From Epithemia pelagica (taxonomy: Eukaryota > Bacillariophyta > Bacillariophyceae > Surirellales > Surirellaceae), in contig OX337242.1 in NCBI GenBank assembly GCA_946965045.2, forward strand, positions 2,170,001 through 2,234,000: a stretch of 64,000 nt of DNA. Reading direction: 5' to 3'. Shown here in pieces: positions 53,447-63,808 of the stretch. A program made the translations under genes and the position numbers. The notes beneath the pieces are model-generated. The model did no database searches, was not told the DNA's origin, and worked only from the letters and a program-made list of their open reading frames with translations. Positions within the stretch are counted from its first letter, which is position 1, and every line of letters starts with the position of its first letter.

Positions 53447-54775
53447 TCAAGGCACTTGGACAAGCCGACAAGGCCCGTCGTTTTCGAGCGGCCGGTCGTC
53501 CTTGTTAATTTCCACTGAGTTCTCTATTTCAGCACCACGAACAGCATTAAACATTTCCTGGGACATGTTACTCGCTGTATCTAGTCTTTGCTTCCAAGCT
53601 GCTTGCCGGAGTACATCTTGAACAAACACATATTCTCCCGTTTCATCGTCAAGTATCCAAAGAGCATTTGCTGCAACAGTCTTCGCTGACCAATCTCGAC
53701 ACTACCACCTTTGACCCGTTTCTCGTGGGTATTCTGCATAGTTCGATTTTTTCGTTCGCTTGGCGGCTTCTCCACTAGCATTGTCAAGCAGTTGTTTTTG
53801 GGAGGAGAAAAGACCAGCCAACCGGCCGGCAATGATGACAACCGATTGCTTGAAAAATGGAGCGTTCGGACGGGCCACAATCATGGTTTCCAATCGGACG
53901 GCAGATCGATCTTGCCCATCGCCCGAGGGCGGAGGATCCAGACGCAGAAAGATCCACTCGGTGTATGTTGTCGCAATACCGTATAGAGGGAGATCCACAC
54001 AAAAAGCTCGTTTCTTTCCTCGGCCTTCGCCCGCGGCTGTGAGTTGTGCCAAATTCTGATACAGGCCTTGCGTGATATTGTCCTTTTTGCCCTCGGTGAT
54101 ACAGATTCTGTGATTTTCATAATGGGCAACCCAATCAACAGGCCCTTTGCCAACAGATCCCTCAACTTGTTCTTCGCACGCCAATTTGACTCCAGAAATC
54201 GACGCCGCAAGGACAAGGATAGGGGAAATGAACTCTCGACGGGTATACTCACAGCCTTCTTCCAACGGATCATACAATTTATGTCGATTCTTCAGGTCTT
54301 GAATTGTGTGTTCTAGTCGTAGGGCGTTTTCGCTTTTTTCATCGATAGATAAAGGTGGGGGGAAGAAATTGTCCTGAAAGTCCTCGCCTACCATGGAAAT
54401 CTCCTTGACACCAGCATATTCTAGGGCTTCTATGTCAGTAAACTCGGAAAATCCCTTTTGTGTAGTTTTCACGAAAATCGTAAGGGGAACGGCGCAGTCT
54501 TGCAAGAAATTGTCGTTGATTTTGTGCTTGCCTTCCTTGTCGGAATACAAGGAAATTTGTACATCACTCAGTTCAGTCCACTTCTGCTTCGCCTCCTCTT
54601 TGATAAAACTCACGGTCAACCTGTTGCGGCGCATAGGCGGCACTACGGATGAAAAACGACCATACTTCATCGAAAACGAAATTGGACGGCCGTTGATCAA
54701 CGTATTATAATCATCGTCAGTCAACATGACTCCAGCATTGATAAGCTTGAGCTGTAAAGCATCCAAAGCACTCAT
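53447..54775 (-). CDS. PD-(D/E)XK nuclease-like protein of Crinkler type, in-frame TAG near the end
   Basis: The first 357 codons from ATG 54775 are open. A restriction-endonuclease-like core is visible: Asp214 in GPVDWV, Glu228-x-Lys230 in ICITEGKKD and Gln240 in LYQNLAQL, the order of the PD-(D/E)XK fold. The same motif set occurs in the C-terminal domains of Crinkler-like proteins of oomycetes, fungi and algae, where the role is debated. The N-terminal about 130 residues contain a ubiquitin-like-looking segment (VQISLYSDKEGKHKINDNFL, then VPLTIFVK) and could be a recruiting domain. A TAG at 53702-53704 is followed in the same frame by about 80 more coding-like codons (ALWILDDETGEYVFVQDVL), so the natural protein probably ended at 53447. 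Whether the TAG is real is unclear. Confidence 0.7.
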
Positions 54776-55335
54776 GGTCTGTCGTCACGTGATTTTTCGA
54801 CAGGCGGCGGAGCTTTGTTGACCGAGTTCATCAAGATCAACCATTCACCATTTTCACGTATGAGAGAAATGAAATGACAGCAAATTCAGGTACCCCCAGC
54901 GGGGGTATGTTTCGTCTAGCCAACGAGAATACGCCCTCCGAAACACCCCCGCTGGGGATACAGCTTCCGGTAATGGGCTCAAAACCACTCCTCAGCGTGG
55001 GTGGCTTTTAGGGTGTAATAGCCACCCCATACAATAAAGCCTGTTTCTACCGTAGTCGGCCGGCATTTCTCATTCCGGTAGGACTAGATAGGACCACCAT
55101 GAGTGAACCATGTGTGAGTCTACTTCTCCTCACCAACTACCGACGGCCCATTGATCATTTCTCGTCGGAGTAGACTAGCCAGACAAGGACATTTGGGTTT
55201 CATATATAGATCCCATGAGCTGCTTTAGTTCGTCTCAGAAGCAAGCTTGAGGTAGTGGCGAACGTATGTATCACTGTGGTGATAGCGGCAATCAAGTACA
55301 ACACACTTTTCTTCTCGAGCGCCTCGTTTTGTGTA
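54776..55335. other. intergenic region with two hairpins
   Basis: No gene. The strong inverted repeat 54891-54960 is listed separately. A second small hairpin pairs gggtggct (54998) with agccaccc (55021). Confidence 0.6.
54891..54960. repeat. inverted repeat with GC-rich arms
   Basis: The left arm tacccccagcgggggtatgt, then ttcg (54891-54914), pairs with the right arm cgaaacacccccgctgggga, then ta (54939-54960), around a 24-base loop, with two unpaired bases. The left arm also contains its own small palindrome (cccccagcggggg). Confidence 0.8.
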
Positions 55336-56376
55336 TTATATAAGCGATTGCAACACTGATGTATGAATGGCCTGATCCGTTCCATCGCTTCGGGGTTGTC
55401 TTTGAGGCTGTATGGTTTTGTTTGGCTTTGGTGGTTGTGCTCGCGGGGCACCCTTGGTGGCTTCGACACTTGTTGATGCCTCTTGTGCTTCTTGTCGTTG
55501 TCGTTTTCGGTCCTTGCGTTGCTGAATTTTGTCGAGTTTCTGGCCCGTTTCCACCAACTGTTTGTAGGCTGCCGTTTCCTTGCGAGCCTGCATTGTTTCC
55601 AAACGCAACTTTTGTTCTTGGACACGTCGTTCGTAGGCCACCTTTTCCGTCAGGTGACTCCACGAAAAGCGATGCAAATATTTCAGATTCCACAAATCAT
55701 CACTCTGTAGCACATGTCTACCCTTGGCATGAGAAATTGCCGTATTGTTCAAGGCTTGAGCCACTTGTTTGGCGACACGTTTGGACGAGAACTCAATCCA
55801 TCCCTCCACGTAGCGTTTGGATCCATTCTTGCCGTGTTCCATTCGCCTTCGTTTACGAACCGACGCGTCTTCCGGCACCAGATAGATGCGTGTCACAATC
55901 GGTTTGTTGGATTGTGGTCTCTTTTTCTTGTTGTTGTTGTTGCTCGGCGCAATATCCAAAACGAGTTGGTCTTGCAACAATCGCTTAATTTTGGTGGGTG
56001 TCATGCGAGGAGGGATACGTGCCATGTACACGACACCTCGTCGTTTCAAGGCGGCATTGAAATCCTCCGTCTGTGTCAAGGACAATTGGTGGACTTTTTT
56101 GTGTTTGGTTGGTACCAGTTGTGGATTGGCTTTCGATGATGCGAGTTTCTCGTCGTCCTCCGACTCTTGGTCCAGGATTTGTATCGTGGCTTGATCCTCC
56201 AGAGGCAGTGTGGCACGATCCTTCTTGTCATTGTTGTTGTCAGTCTCGCTGTCGTCGTGAGAGTCATTGTCGTTCTGGTCACTGTGGCCGTCACCCGTGT
56301 CACTGCCATCGGACGACTCCTTGTCTAGGAATGCATCGTTGTTGTCCTCTTTCTCTCCCTGTCGAGTCAAACTCAT
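55336..56376 (-). CDS. ESF2: ESF2/ABT1-type ribosome-biogenesis factor (346 aa)
   Basis: ESF2 (ABT1 in animals) is a nucleolar RRM protein of the small-subunit processome that stimulates the helicase Dbp8 during 18S rRNA maturation. An RRM covers about residues 112-215: GVVYMARIPPRMTPTKIKRL, VTRIYLVPED, RYVEGWIEFSSKRVAKQVAQ. The family tail WNLKYLHRFSWSHLTEKVAY with ERRVQEQKLRLE follows and is diagnostic. The N-terminus is acidic with Ser/Asp runs, as in yeast; the C-terminus is basic and Gln-rich. The start is ATG 56376; the frame upstream lacks an ATG. The gene is intact. It is divergent from the membrane-protein gene at 57001. Confidence 0.92.
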   Translation of the reverse strand: MSLTRQGEKEDNNDAFLDKESSDGSDTGDGHSDQNDNDSHDDSETDNNNDKKDRATLPLEDQATIQILDQESEDDEKLASSKANPQLVPTKHKKVHQLSLTQTEDFNAALKRRGVVYMARIPPRMTPTKIKRLLQDQLVLDIAPSNNNNKKKRPQSNKPIVTRIYLVPEDASVRKRRRMEHGKNGSKRYVEGWIEFSSKRVAKQVAQALNNTAISHAKGRHVLQSDDLWNLKYLHRFSWSHLTEKVAYERRVQEQKLRLETMQARKETAAYKQLVETGQKLDKIQQRKDRKRQRQEAQEASTSVEATKGAPRAQPPKPNKTIQPQRQPRSDGTDQAIHTSVLQSLI

Positions 56377-57000
56377 TGCTTTTGAGTGTATATCTTTGGT
56401 TTCAAAATACCGCACACAAGTCGATCATCCGACAACGACGACATAACTTTTAACCGTCGTTTTCGATTTGAGAAGGTTTGGATGGTTGTGGAGAGAATCG
56501 TAATAAGCGATCCATAGGCGACCCTACATATATTGTAGTCGCGTTAAGTATCAGTGGTCGCGGAACACGGTACAGGAAAATCTCAAGATCTGCGATTTAT
56601 TTCGGCGAGGGAGAAGTCAACCGATGACGGGTGCTCCAAAGGTGCACCAACAGCGACAGGTGACGATGCTTCTTGTTATCTCCCTTCATTCTCAACGCAT
56701 ACGGAACAATAAGAAAAGATGAAAAAAGATTGCATCCTGGTGTCTGTCGATCTTACAACGCATCGAACGATGGAAGAATCGTTGCGTTGCAGTTATGGCG
56801 GTAGTCGGTTGAAGAAGGATACAGTACTCTCGAATCCATAATCCGGCAAAACCAACGGTTTCCTCCCACCGCTCTCTCCAAAACAAAAGACACAAAAAGA
56901 TCTCATTTTGAAGAAAAAAACTCTCTCGGAAAACAAAAGGTCGACATACCATCGATCTGCGACGACAAACAAACCGATCTTGAATACGAATACGAAAGCC
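56377..57000. other. divergent promoter region between ESF2 and the small membrane-protein gene
   Basis: No gene. Both neighbouring genes start at its edges and run away from it, so the two promoters share these 624 bases. No clear core-promoter motif could be placed. Confidence 0.5.
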
Positions 57001-57832
57001 ATGACCACAGTACCTCCTCGCGACGTGGCTTGTGCGTGGCAGCCGCAGATATGCGAAAGCCGTCCCCCCTGTTGCGGATTGTCTCAGTATTCAGCCATGT
57101 GCATCGGGGATTACGGGCTGTTTTGATCCGTGTAATGACACTGGTGGACCCGGTCCAATTGGAATCATTTTCTTTTTTGTCATTGCCATTGTGATTTTCA
57201 AGTTCTTTTTGCTTTTGGGGGGCGCCACACGACGTGCGGGACGTCTTTTGAGTGGAAACGGCGAACACAAGTGCTTTCTCCTGGCTCCGGATACTACTAC
57301 GACAGAACAAGGTCAAGACACGACGGAGAGCAACACCGTGGTTCAGCAAAACATGCAAGATATCCAAACTCACATGGACGACAATACCACCTTTTCTACC
57401 GAGACGCTCCGTAACCTCTATGCCTCCTTGTTGTCGGGTTTGGTTGGGACGATCGATGTTTCGGAAATGGAACACATTCAGTTGCCTCGTCAGTCGGGAG
57501 AATTCCTCTTTGATGATATTGCTGCCTGTACTTCCTCCAACTTTGCGACCGCATCAGGAGAGGCCTGTGTGACGGCCAACAATGTCTTGGACTTTCTCAA
57601 CATGTTTTACGGAGGCACCGAATTGGTCGACCCCGACTTGGCCCAACGCATTCGTACCGCGAGTGGATCGGACTCGTGTTTCACGCGGACCGAATTTGAA
57701 GCCGCCTTTAGTACGGCGGGGACTCTCTCGGGAGCCTTTGCCAACATGCAGACGACGGATCCGTCCATGGTCGTGTCCATGGCGTTGGGTGTGGGAACGG
57801 CTCTTGTTGCCTCTGGCTTTTCATGGTTTTAA
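57001..57832 (+). pseudogene. small membrane protein, probable one-base frameshift
   Basis: From ATG 57001 the first frame gives a Cys-rich start (VACAWQPQICESRPPCCGLS, ending YSAMC) and then stops. A second frame, which has no ATG of its own, continues with GCFDPCNDTGG, one membrane helix (IGIIFFFVIAIVIFKFFLLL) and about 200 further residues. A one-base slip in the run catcggggattacggg joins them and keeps the Cys pattern. After the helix come an acidic segment and a helical part (TLRNLYASLLSGLVGTIDV, then NVLDFLNMFYGGTELVDPDL) without known motif, and the protein ends in a hydrophobic Gly/Ala-rich stretch. I do not recognise the family. The short N-terminus could be luminal or extracellular. 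Confidence 0.6.
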
Positions 57833-58615
57833 AGAAACAGCACCCTCGTCTACTCTGCATGTGTCCGTACTACATATCATTTTCGGCATCACCGTGAGAT
57901 TGCTGTTTTATACCTGCCATTGCGGTCCAAAATGTCAAGGATCGCTCAACAAGCATACGAGACATACTAATATACAGAACAAATCAAATAAGCTAGCCGT
58001 TGCATTCAATGGGATCGATAGCAGCAGCCGCACGCACCTTACTAGGGAAACCATTTCACTGTTTCTGATTGGTCGTCTGAACTTGTATTGTATAGGAGAC
58101 ATCGCAAGGTAGTTCCATTGAAGGAATGGCGCACCTCCTCCTCATCAAAGGAAGTGACTCCTTCAAGTAGTTCCCCACGTCCTGTGGGTAGAGGCGTCTA
58201 GTTTCTCGGTGATGGGGTAGTCACTTGTCGGTGTGGTAGGAAAAGGCGGAATAAGAGCCCATGCCTCTCCATACGACACCAAACTGTTCTGGACCCTCAC
58301 CAAAGAAATTCAGATCCTACAACCGCAGCAAAGGTTTTCCTTTCGCAGTGGCTGTCACCACCACTGCCACCAACACCACGACGGAGTAACGAGTGAAGAC
58401 AATTTTCTCAAGCACCCGTGTTCTTGTTGCCAGTCTTCGTTTCGCTTGTTGTATAGCGTTGCTGTTGTTCTTGTTAGGTAGTTCGTGACATTGCTGTTGC
58501 TGTGCATTTTTGATTCATGCCGTTCTTGTTGTTTCGTGACATTGTTGCTGCTGCTGTGCGTTTGGATTCATGACGTTGTGGTTGTTGTGGTTGTTGGTCG
58601 TTGTTGTGGCAGTGA
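57833..58615. other. intergenic region between convergent genes
   Basis: No gene seen. The right part (58480-58610) is a simple-sequence-rich run of ttgttg, gctgctg and gtggttgttg units. Confidence 0.5.
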
Positions 58616-58997
58616 TTAGGACCGTTCATCATCCACCAATGCGACAATGGCTCCCGTAATCATGGTGGTCATGAGAATGAGATATCCTCCCGTCCTCAAG
58701 GCTCCCGTCGAAGGAGGAGAGATTGGTGGTGGTGGTGGTGGTGTCGTAGTGTTGGTACGCAGATTGGTGGCCAATGGAGGAGTGGACGTTGTGGTGGTTG
58801 TTGTGGTTGGCGATTCCTCCTCCTCCTCGTCGTCCTCTCCGTCCAGGTTTGGTGCCGTCGTGCTGGTCTCGAGGAGCGTTGTCGTTGTAGTACCCTCCTC
58901 CGGCTGGTGGTTTTGTGGCAGTACCTCTGTGGCATTGGTACTGTTGCGATGCTCCTCCTCTGGCAGGGCTGGAACCGATGCGTCCGTCACGACACTC

Positions 58998-59031
<34 letters not shown>

Positions 59032-60241
59032 GGTGGTCGTTGTGTGAGACTCCGACACTTGTGCTGGTAGTAGTAGTTGTTGTCGTGTTTCCAGCGGCCT
59101 CGACCAGGTCCTTCGTGTCGTCCTTCTTCTTCTGGTCCTCGATTGGTGGTGGTGTCGTCGTCGTCATGGTGGTGTCGTTGTTGTTGTTGTGGTCGTGGTC
59201 CGTTGGGTGATTTTGGGGATTGTTCGGGTGAGGAGGAGGACACAAAATGGCTGTGAGGTCGTCTTGCCCAAACCAGTGTCGATATCCTTCGGTACTGGGT
59301 GTCTGAAAACAATTGTTGGCATTCCACCACGACCAGGGATTCTTGGAGGAAGATGATTCGTCATTATCATTATCATTGAGACTGTGCAGGGCATTGACAA
59401 AGGACAATTGAAAGGATGAGGATGGAGGCGATGGTTGTGTTTGTGTTGTTGTTGTTGTTGTGGATTGGGTGGTGAGGATGAGGGACTCTTGATACCATTG
59501 AAATTGGTAGACCAACCATTCCAATTGAAAGGCCAATTCCCAATAGACTGGACGAGGACAGTGCCAGGGTGGATCCGTCATTGTGGTGGTGCTGCTGGTG
59601 GTGGGTGTCGGACTCGTACACTTGTCGTCCTGGTTGGTTTGTTGTTTGTGATTGTCACTCCTGGTGGGTGGCATGCCATAGCCGGTCAACACCACATGAG
59701 CGTGGGGCAATTGTTTTTGAATCAAGGCCACCACATCCCAAATCCGTGCCACCACAACAATGGGATCCAAGCGACAGGCCGTTTCCATCAAATCTTGCCA
59801 TCCCAAGGACAACCACACCACGACCGTCGTCGTCGTCGTACTGTCGTCGGATGGTGATTGGTGTCGATTCAAAATGCCTTGGACCAACCCCGATCCAGCT
59901 CGCAACCAATCTTGGGCCGACGTATCTCGAATGCCTTCATTCACGACTTGGAATACGACGGGAGGAGGGTCCAGGTCGTCCTCGTGAGGTTGTGGTGGTG
60001 GTTGTGGTTGTCCACACACTTGATACAAGACGGATCCATCTCCCATGGATTCGGCCCACGAATCACCCAGCAACAAGACCTTATGAATGTGTGATGGTTG
60101 TGGTGGTGGTACTTGTTGTGCTGTGGCAGTGCCGCAGCCAATCCGTATTTGTGCCCAAGGACCAGCCGCCAAGAACCACAGCCACCCTACCAGCGTCCAC
60201 CGACTTCCCCCACGTCGTCGTGTCATTTCGCGTGCCGCCAT
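58616..60241 (-). CDS. secreted SGNH-hydrolase-like protein with long Thr/Asn/Pro-rich region (541 aa)
   Basis: The N-terminus has a basic start and a hydrophobic core (WTLVGWLWFLAAGPWAQI) that fits a signal peptide. At about residue 55, HKVLLLGDSWAES matches block I of SGNH/GDSL hydrolases, with the catalytic Ser in GDS. Later segments (VVVWLSLGWQDLMETACRLD, PHAHVVLTGYGMPP) have the right order for the following blocks, but the final Asp-x-x-His is not obvious. Residues about 330-500 are Thr/Asn/Pro/Ser repeats with many N-glycosylation sites and an acidic run. The last about 30 residues are hydrophobic (GYLILMTTMITGAIVALV), suggesting a membrane or GPI anchor. Likely a cell-surface esterase or cell-wall protein; activity is unproven. 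Confidence 0.75.
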
Positions 60242-60842
60242 TGTTCCTCCGATCTATCTCCTCTCGTTCCTCGTCCACAACAAACAACAAAAACACCTCG
60301 AAGAGGAAAAAAAGTGTTCTGTGAAAGACTCCACACAAAAACAATGAGAAGCTCGGAAGCTTTGGGAATACAGACAATCCTACTACAACACTACAATATG
60401 GGGCACAGCAGATGGACCTTCGCTTTGCTCTCGCCGGCCGGCTCGATTCCCAAGCTAGCTACTCCCAAGAAGTGTGTTTTAGACTCCGCCATGCCCTTTT
60501 TTGAGTAGCTGAGCCTGTACAAATATGAAACGTTAGGAAGTGTAATTTCAATTTTTGACTACCTACATATCCGTGCAATACGTAGGTACACCTCTCTCTA
60601 GTTACAACGACCAGGTTGTGGAGAGGAGACCATCCTCCCGTTCCTTGTCACCAAATTTTTGACTACGGATACATTGCTTATGTACAAGTAGGACTAGGTA
60701 GGTGTCCCTTTGGACACATCATTTCCGCAGGTACACCTCTCTAGTTACGACAAATGGTTCGAGACCAAGTTCCTATTGGTTGTTGAGAAGAGACCATCCT
60801 CCTGTTGGTTGTCGTGTTATACTATCTAGGATAATACGACGC
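60242..60842. other. intergenic region with a diverged direct repeat
   Basis: No gene. Segments at about 60588-60645 and 60730-60803 share aggtacacctctct-agttac, then gagaagagaccatcctcc in related form and a final ttggttgt or ttccttgt. They form an imperfect direct repeat of roughly 80 bases. Confidence 0.5.
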
Positions 60843-62165
60843 TCAGGTTTCGGTAATTTCCATCTTGACGCCCTCCAGGGTGCCATCCTTGCTGGTATCG
60901 CGATTGACACATTTCCGATACAAGTCTCGAAATTCGGCAATCGTTTCCGGTGTGGTGAATTGCGTATCCAACACGTCCATATCCTCATCCGACAAGGTAA
61001 AATCCAAAACGTTGGCATTTTCCACCATGCGACTGGGTTGCAGCGATTTTGGTGTATGGCAAAAACCATGTTGAATGCACCAACGACCCAAAATTTGCGC
61101 CACGGTCCGAGTCGACGACGTGTTGTTGTCCTTGGAGAGGGGATATTTGGCGGCAATCGATTGCAATAGAGGATCTTGCATGGCCTTGCCATTGCGCAAG
61201 GATCGGTAGGCTTGCAAGACGACGCCTTCTTGTTGAAAGAGACCAATGGTTTTGGATCGATACAAGAAGGGATTGATTTCAATTTGATTTACCAAGGGCA
61301 AATCGTCGTCACCAATGTCGGGATCCTTTTTTAACTCCAAATAATCTTCCCAGGCATAATTGCTCACACCAATGCCTTTGATCAGGCCTTGATTGCGCAA
61401 TTGAATCAAGGTTTTGTAGGCCGCCACATGATGGCCCGGTACCGGCCAATGAATGAGATACAAGTCCAAATAGTCGGTTTGCAAGGCTTGCAAGGTGGAT
61501 TGCAATTGCGCTTGAATGGCATCGGCCCCTTGTTCGATGGTGGTCGTCCACACTTTGGAACATACAAATAGTTGATTGCGGGGAATGCCACTGGCTGCCA
61601 TGGCCTGACCGACTTGGACTTGATTGCCATAAAATTCGGAACATTCCAAAAAGCGATAGCCGGCTGTTAGGGCATCGGCAATGCAATCTTGCGCATTGCG
61701 TTGTTCCGGAACGTCCGTTGTACCCGCCGCGACGGCACTACTCGCCGAGGCGGGAATCACACCCACCTTGTAGGTTCCAAATCCAATCAAGGGATGTGCC
61801 ATGCCATTGCGCAAGGGCACCGTCGGTACCTCCAACAAACGTTGGGTAATGGCTTCCGAAGACGACGACGACGACGACGACATGGCACGACACGTTCTCA
61901 AACCAATGGTTGGACGGTTTGGAAACGGAATCCAAGAGAGTTGGTTGCTACAGCCCGCAAAAACACAACAACGACCAGGACTGGGAAACTGTCGTGGTGC
62001 AAAGGATGATACGGAACGACCAACGACGAGGAGCATGAGAAGCACCACACGGAACCAACTCCACTGCTGGTACGCAAGCGGGGTGTGGAAAAAGCAAGTA
62101 GAAGAAGAAGAAGAGGCAAGGGACGATTCGCGTTGAGGAAGTGACAACGGCTTCGCGTCTCCCAT
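60843..62165 (-). CDS. plastid-type aldo-keto reductase with Glu in place of the catalytic Asp (440 aa)
   Basis: The protein is an NADPH-dependent aldo-keto reductase. ATG 62165 opens a presequence with a hydrophobic core (WFRVVLLMLLVVGRSVSSFA) followed by SSFAPR at residues 53-58, the ASAFAP-type motif of diatom plastid proteins, and then a Pro/Arg-rich transit-like stretch. The barrel starts near residue 113 (VPTVPLRNGMAHPLIGFGTY). Of the catalytic tetrad, Tyr179 (EFYGN), Lys204 (CSKVW) and His239 (LIHWPVPG) are present, but the Asp position in GYRFLECSEFYGN is Glu174. IKGIGVSNY and VNQIEINPFL follow as usual. The cofactor-binding tail is less typical (TPKSLQPSRMVENANVLDF). Glu could weaken proton transfer or alter specificity. 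The substrate is unknown. Confidence 0.9.
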   Translation of the reverse strand: MGDAKPLSLPQRESSLASSSSSTCFFHTPLAYQQWSWFRVVLLMLLVVGRSVSSFAPRQFPSPGRCCVFAGCSNQLSWIPFPNRPTIGLRTCRAMSSSSSSSSEAITQRLLEVPTVPLRNGMAHPLIGFGTYKVGVIPASASSAVAAGTTDVPEQRNAQDCIADALTAGYRFLECSEFYGNQVQVGQAMAASGIPRNQLFVCSKVWTTTIEQGADAIQAQLQSTLQALQTDYLDLYLIHWPVPGHHVAAYKTLIQLRNQGLIKGIGVSNYAWEDYLELKKDPDIGDDDLPLVNQIEINPFLYRSKTIGLFQQEGVVLQAYRSLRNGKAMQDPLLQSIAAKYPLSKDNNTSSTRTVAQILGRWCIQHGFCHTPKSLQPSRMVENANVLDFTLSDEDMDVLDTQFTTPETIAEFRDLYRKCVNRDTSKDGTLEGVKMEITET

Positions 62166-62722
62166 GGTACAACGAACGTGAGGCTGTTTTTGAAAAAAAA
62201 AAAGATCCACTTGCACAAGATTTCTGGTGTGACGCATCTCGAGTCCTGTTTCCTCGGGAACCAAACTTGGCTTGCGCGAAAGAAGGATTTTGGTCTTGTT
62301 CGTTGTGGGGTGTCTGTCTTGTTTTACTCCCAAGAGTCCCCTGGTGTCTGGTGTGACGACTCGTGGCTGGCATGGACAATCAAGAATCACGAGACAGTTG
62401 AGAATTGGGAATTGGTTCAAGATTCCCCTTAACGCGGCAGAGGTGGAATGTGATTGAAGCAGACCTGCTTGAACTATGCTATTTTGTTCGCATCGTGACT
62501 CCTCCTTCAGTCTTTGATGCCTGTGTGTGCCTCTTCTTTCAAGGCATGGTTCTGTCAGAACAACAGACCCAAACGACAGAAAAGAAGGAATCAACCATCA
62601 TTGAGAAGAATAGAGAGAGGCATTCCAACAGAACGACACGTTCCAATCCATGGCGTCGTAGTGCCTTCCTCTGGATTGTTGCAAGTAGAGATTGAAGAAG
62701 AACAACAACGTCACAAACAGCC
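62166..62722. other. divergent promoter region between the aldo-keto reductase and longin-like genes
   Basis: No separate gene. The reductase frame is open upstream to 62594 without ATG or conservation. Both genes start from this region in opposite directions. Confidence 0.5.
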
Positions 62723-63808
62723 ATGTTGAATCGTAGCAAGAGCAATCGTGCTACAGGTCCTCGATATTACCACCACCATCAATCGTTGCCCCAGAATCCG
62801 GACGGGTCGGCACCACACCCCGCCGAAGACGTGTCGGAAAGTGCCTTGTGGATGGAAGAAAAACTCTTGTGGTCTTGCATTGCACGCAATGATGTCATGC
62901 TGGCCGAAGTGGGAGAAGATCCCTTTGAGGGTGCCGTCGTGGAAACGGCACGTCTCTTGTTGGACAAGAAACATACACCGGGATGGGAATTTTGTACCTA
63001 CAAACCACACAACAACAGCAACAAACAGCACCAGCCCCAATCGGCGGCGGGCGACGACGATGTCTCCTTTCCATCTCCCCCCACCGTGCAACGACATATT
63101 CCCCGACTCAAGGGCATCAAGTTTCATGTGTACGAAAACTCGGATGAAATGTACGATTGCTGTTCCTATCATCATCAGGGTGGTAATCATGGTCCCATTG
63201 TGTGGGTCTTTGCGGCCGTCTACAATCCCGAAGCCTGGGAAAATTACAATGACATTATTGTCGATGTCAAGAATTTTATTCAAAAGATTGAAGGATTGAC
63301 CGCCCTGCCGCGATTGTGCGATCCGGCCTGGCGCAAGGGACCTCCCCTCTCCTGTCAAGTCAGTTTTGCCGCCATTTTGTTGCAACGCATGCAAGAAGTC
63401 ACCTATTACGGCAAATGGGCTCGGATGCAACAATCCCTCTACGACAGTAGTGCCAATGTCATTATGCAGGACAATATTACGGCCATTTTGGAATACGAAG
63501 ATCGCTTTTGCGAATTTGAACAACGAAGTTTTTCCAACACTAGTAGTAGCAGCATCGCCTTGGATGGCCCCAGTCCCGTCGTTCCCCGACGTGTCCGGCA
63601 AAAAATGATGCGACAAGAACGACAATTGATTCGGGCGCAAAAACGACAACAAAAACAGCAGCAACAACAACAACTGGCCCGGTCCACCACCAGGGCCATG
63701 CGACGCAAGGCACTCATGCAAAGTGCCAAATATGGAGCCTTGATTGGATCGGCCGTCACGGCCGCCGTGGCGGTGTGTATTGCCACACCCCTCATTGCCG
63801 TCTTGTAG
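62723..63808 (+). CDS. longin-like, C-terminally anchored membrane protein (361 aa)
   Basis: Residues about 45-85 (LLWSCIARNDVMLAEVGEDP, then VVETARLLLDKKHTPGWEFC) have the layout of the first strands and helix of longin domains, which regulate R-SNAREs and related trafficking proteins. A second stretch (IKFHVYENSDEMYDCCSYHH, then GPIVWVFAAVYNPEAW) continues the domain. A Gln/Arg-rich helical region follows (RQKMMRQERQLIRAQKRQQK). The end is a hydrophobic tail (YGALIGSAVTAAVAVCIATP, then LIAVL), so the protein is probably tail-anchored. No canonical SNARE heptad layer with a central Arg is visible, so it is SNARE-like at most. The longin assignment is tentative. Confidence 0.65.
   Translation: MLNRSKSNRATGPRYYHHHQSLPQNPDGSAPHPAEDVSESALWMEEKLLWSCIARNDVMLAEVGEDPFEGAVVETARLLLDKKHTPGWEFCTYKPHNNSNKQHQPQSAAGDDDVSFPSPPTVQRHIPRLKGIKFHVYENSDEMYDCCSYHHQGGNHGPIVWVFAAVYNPEAWENYNDIIVDVKNFIQKIEGLTALPRLCDPAWRKGPPLSCQVSFAAILLQRMQEVTYYGKWARMQQSLYDSSANVIMQDNITAILEYEDRFCEFEQRSFSNTSSSSIALDGPSPVVPRRVRQKMMRQERQLIRAQKRQQKQQQQQQLARSTTRAMRRKALMQSAKYGALIGSAVTAAVAVCIATPLIAVL

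Noticed and set aside
58629-59330. Antisense and alternative frames over the Thr/Asn-rich part of the SGNH-like gene
   Set aside because: Low-complexity triplet repeats leave several frames open; only the frame with signal peptide and GDSW is convincing.
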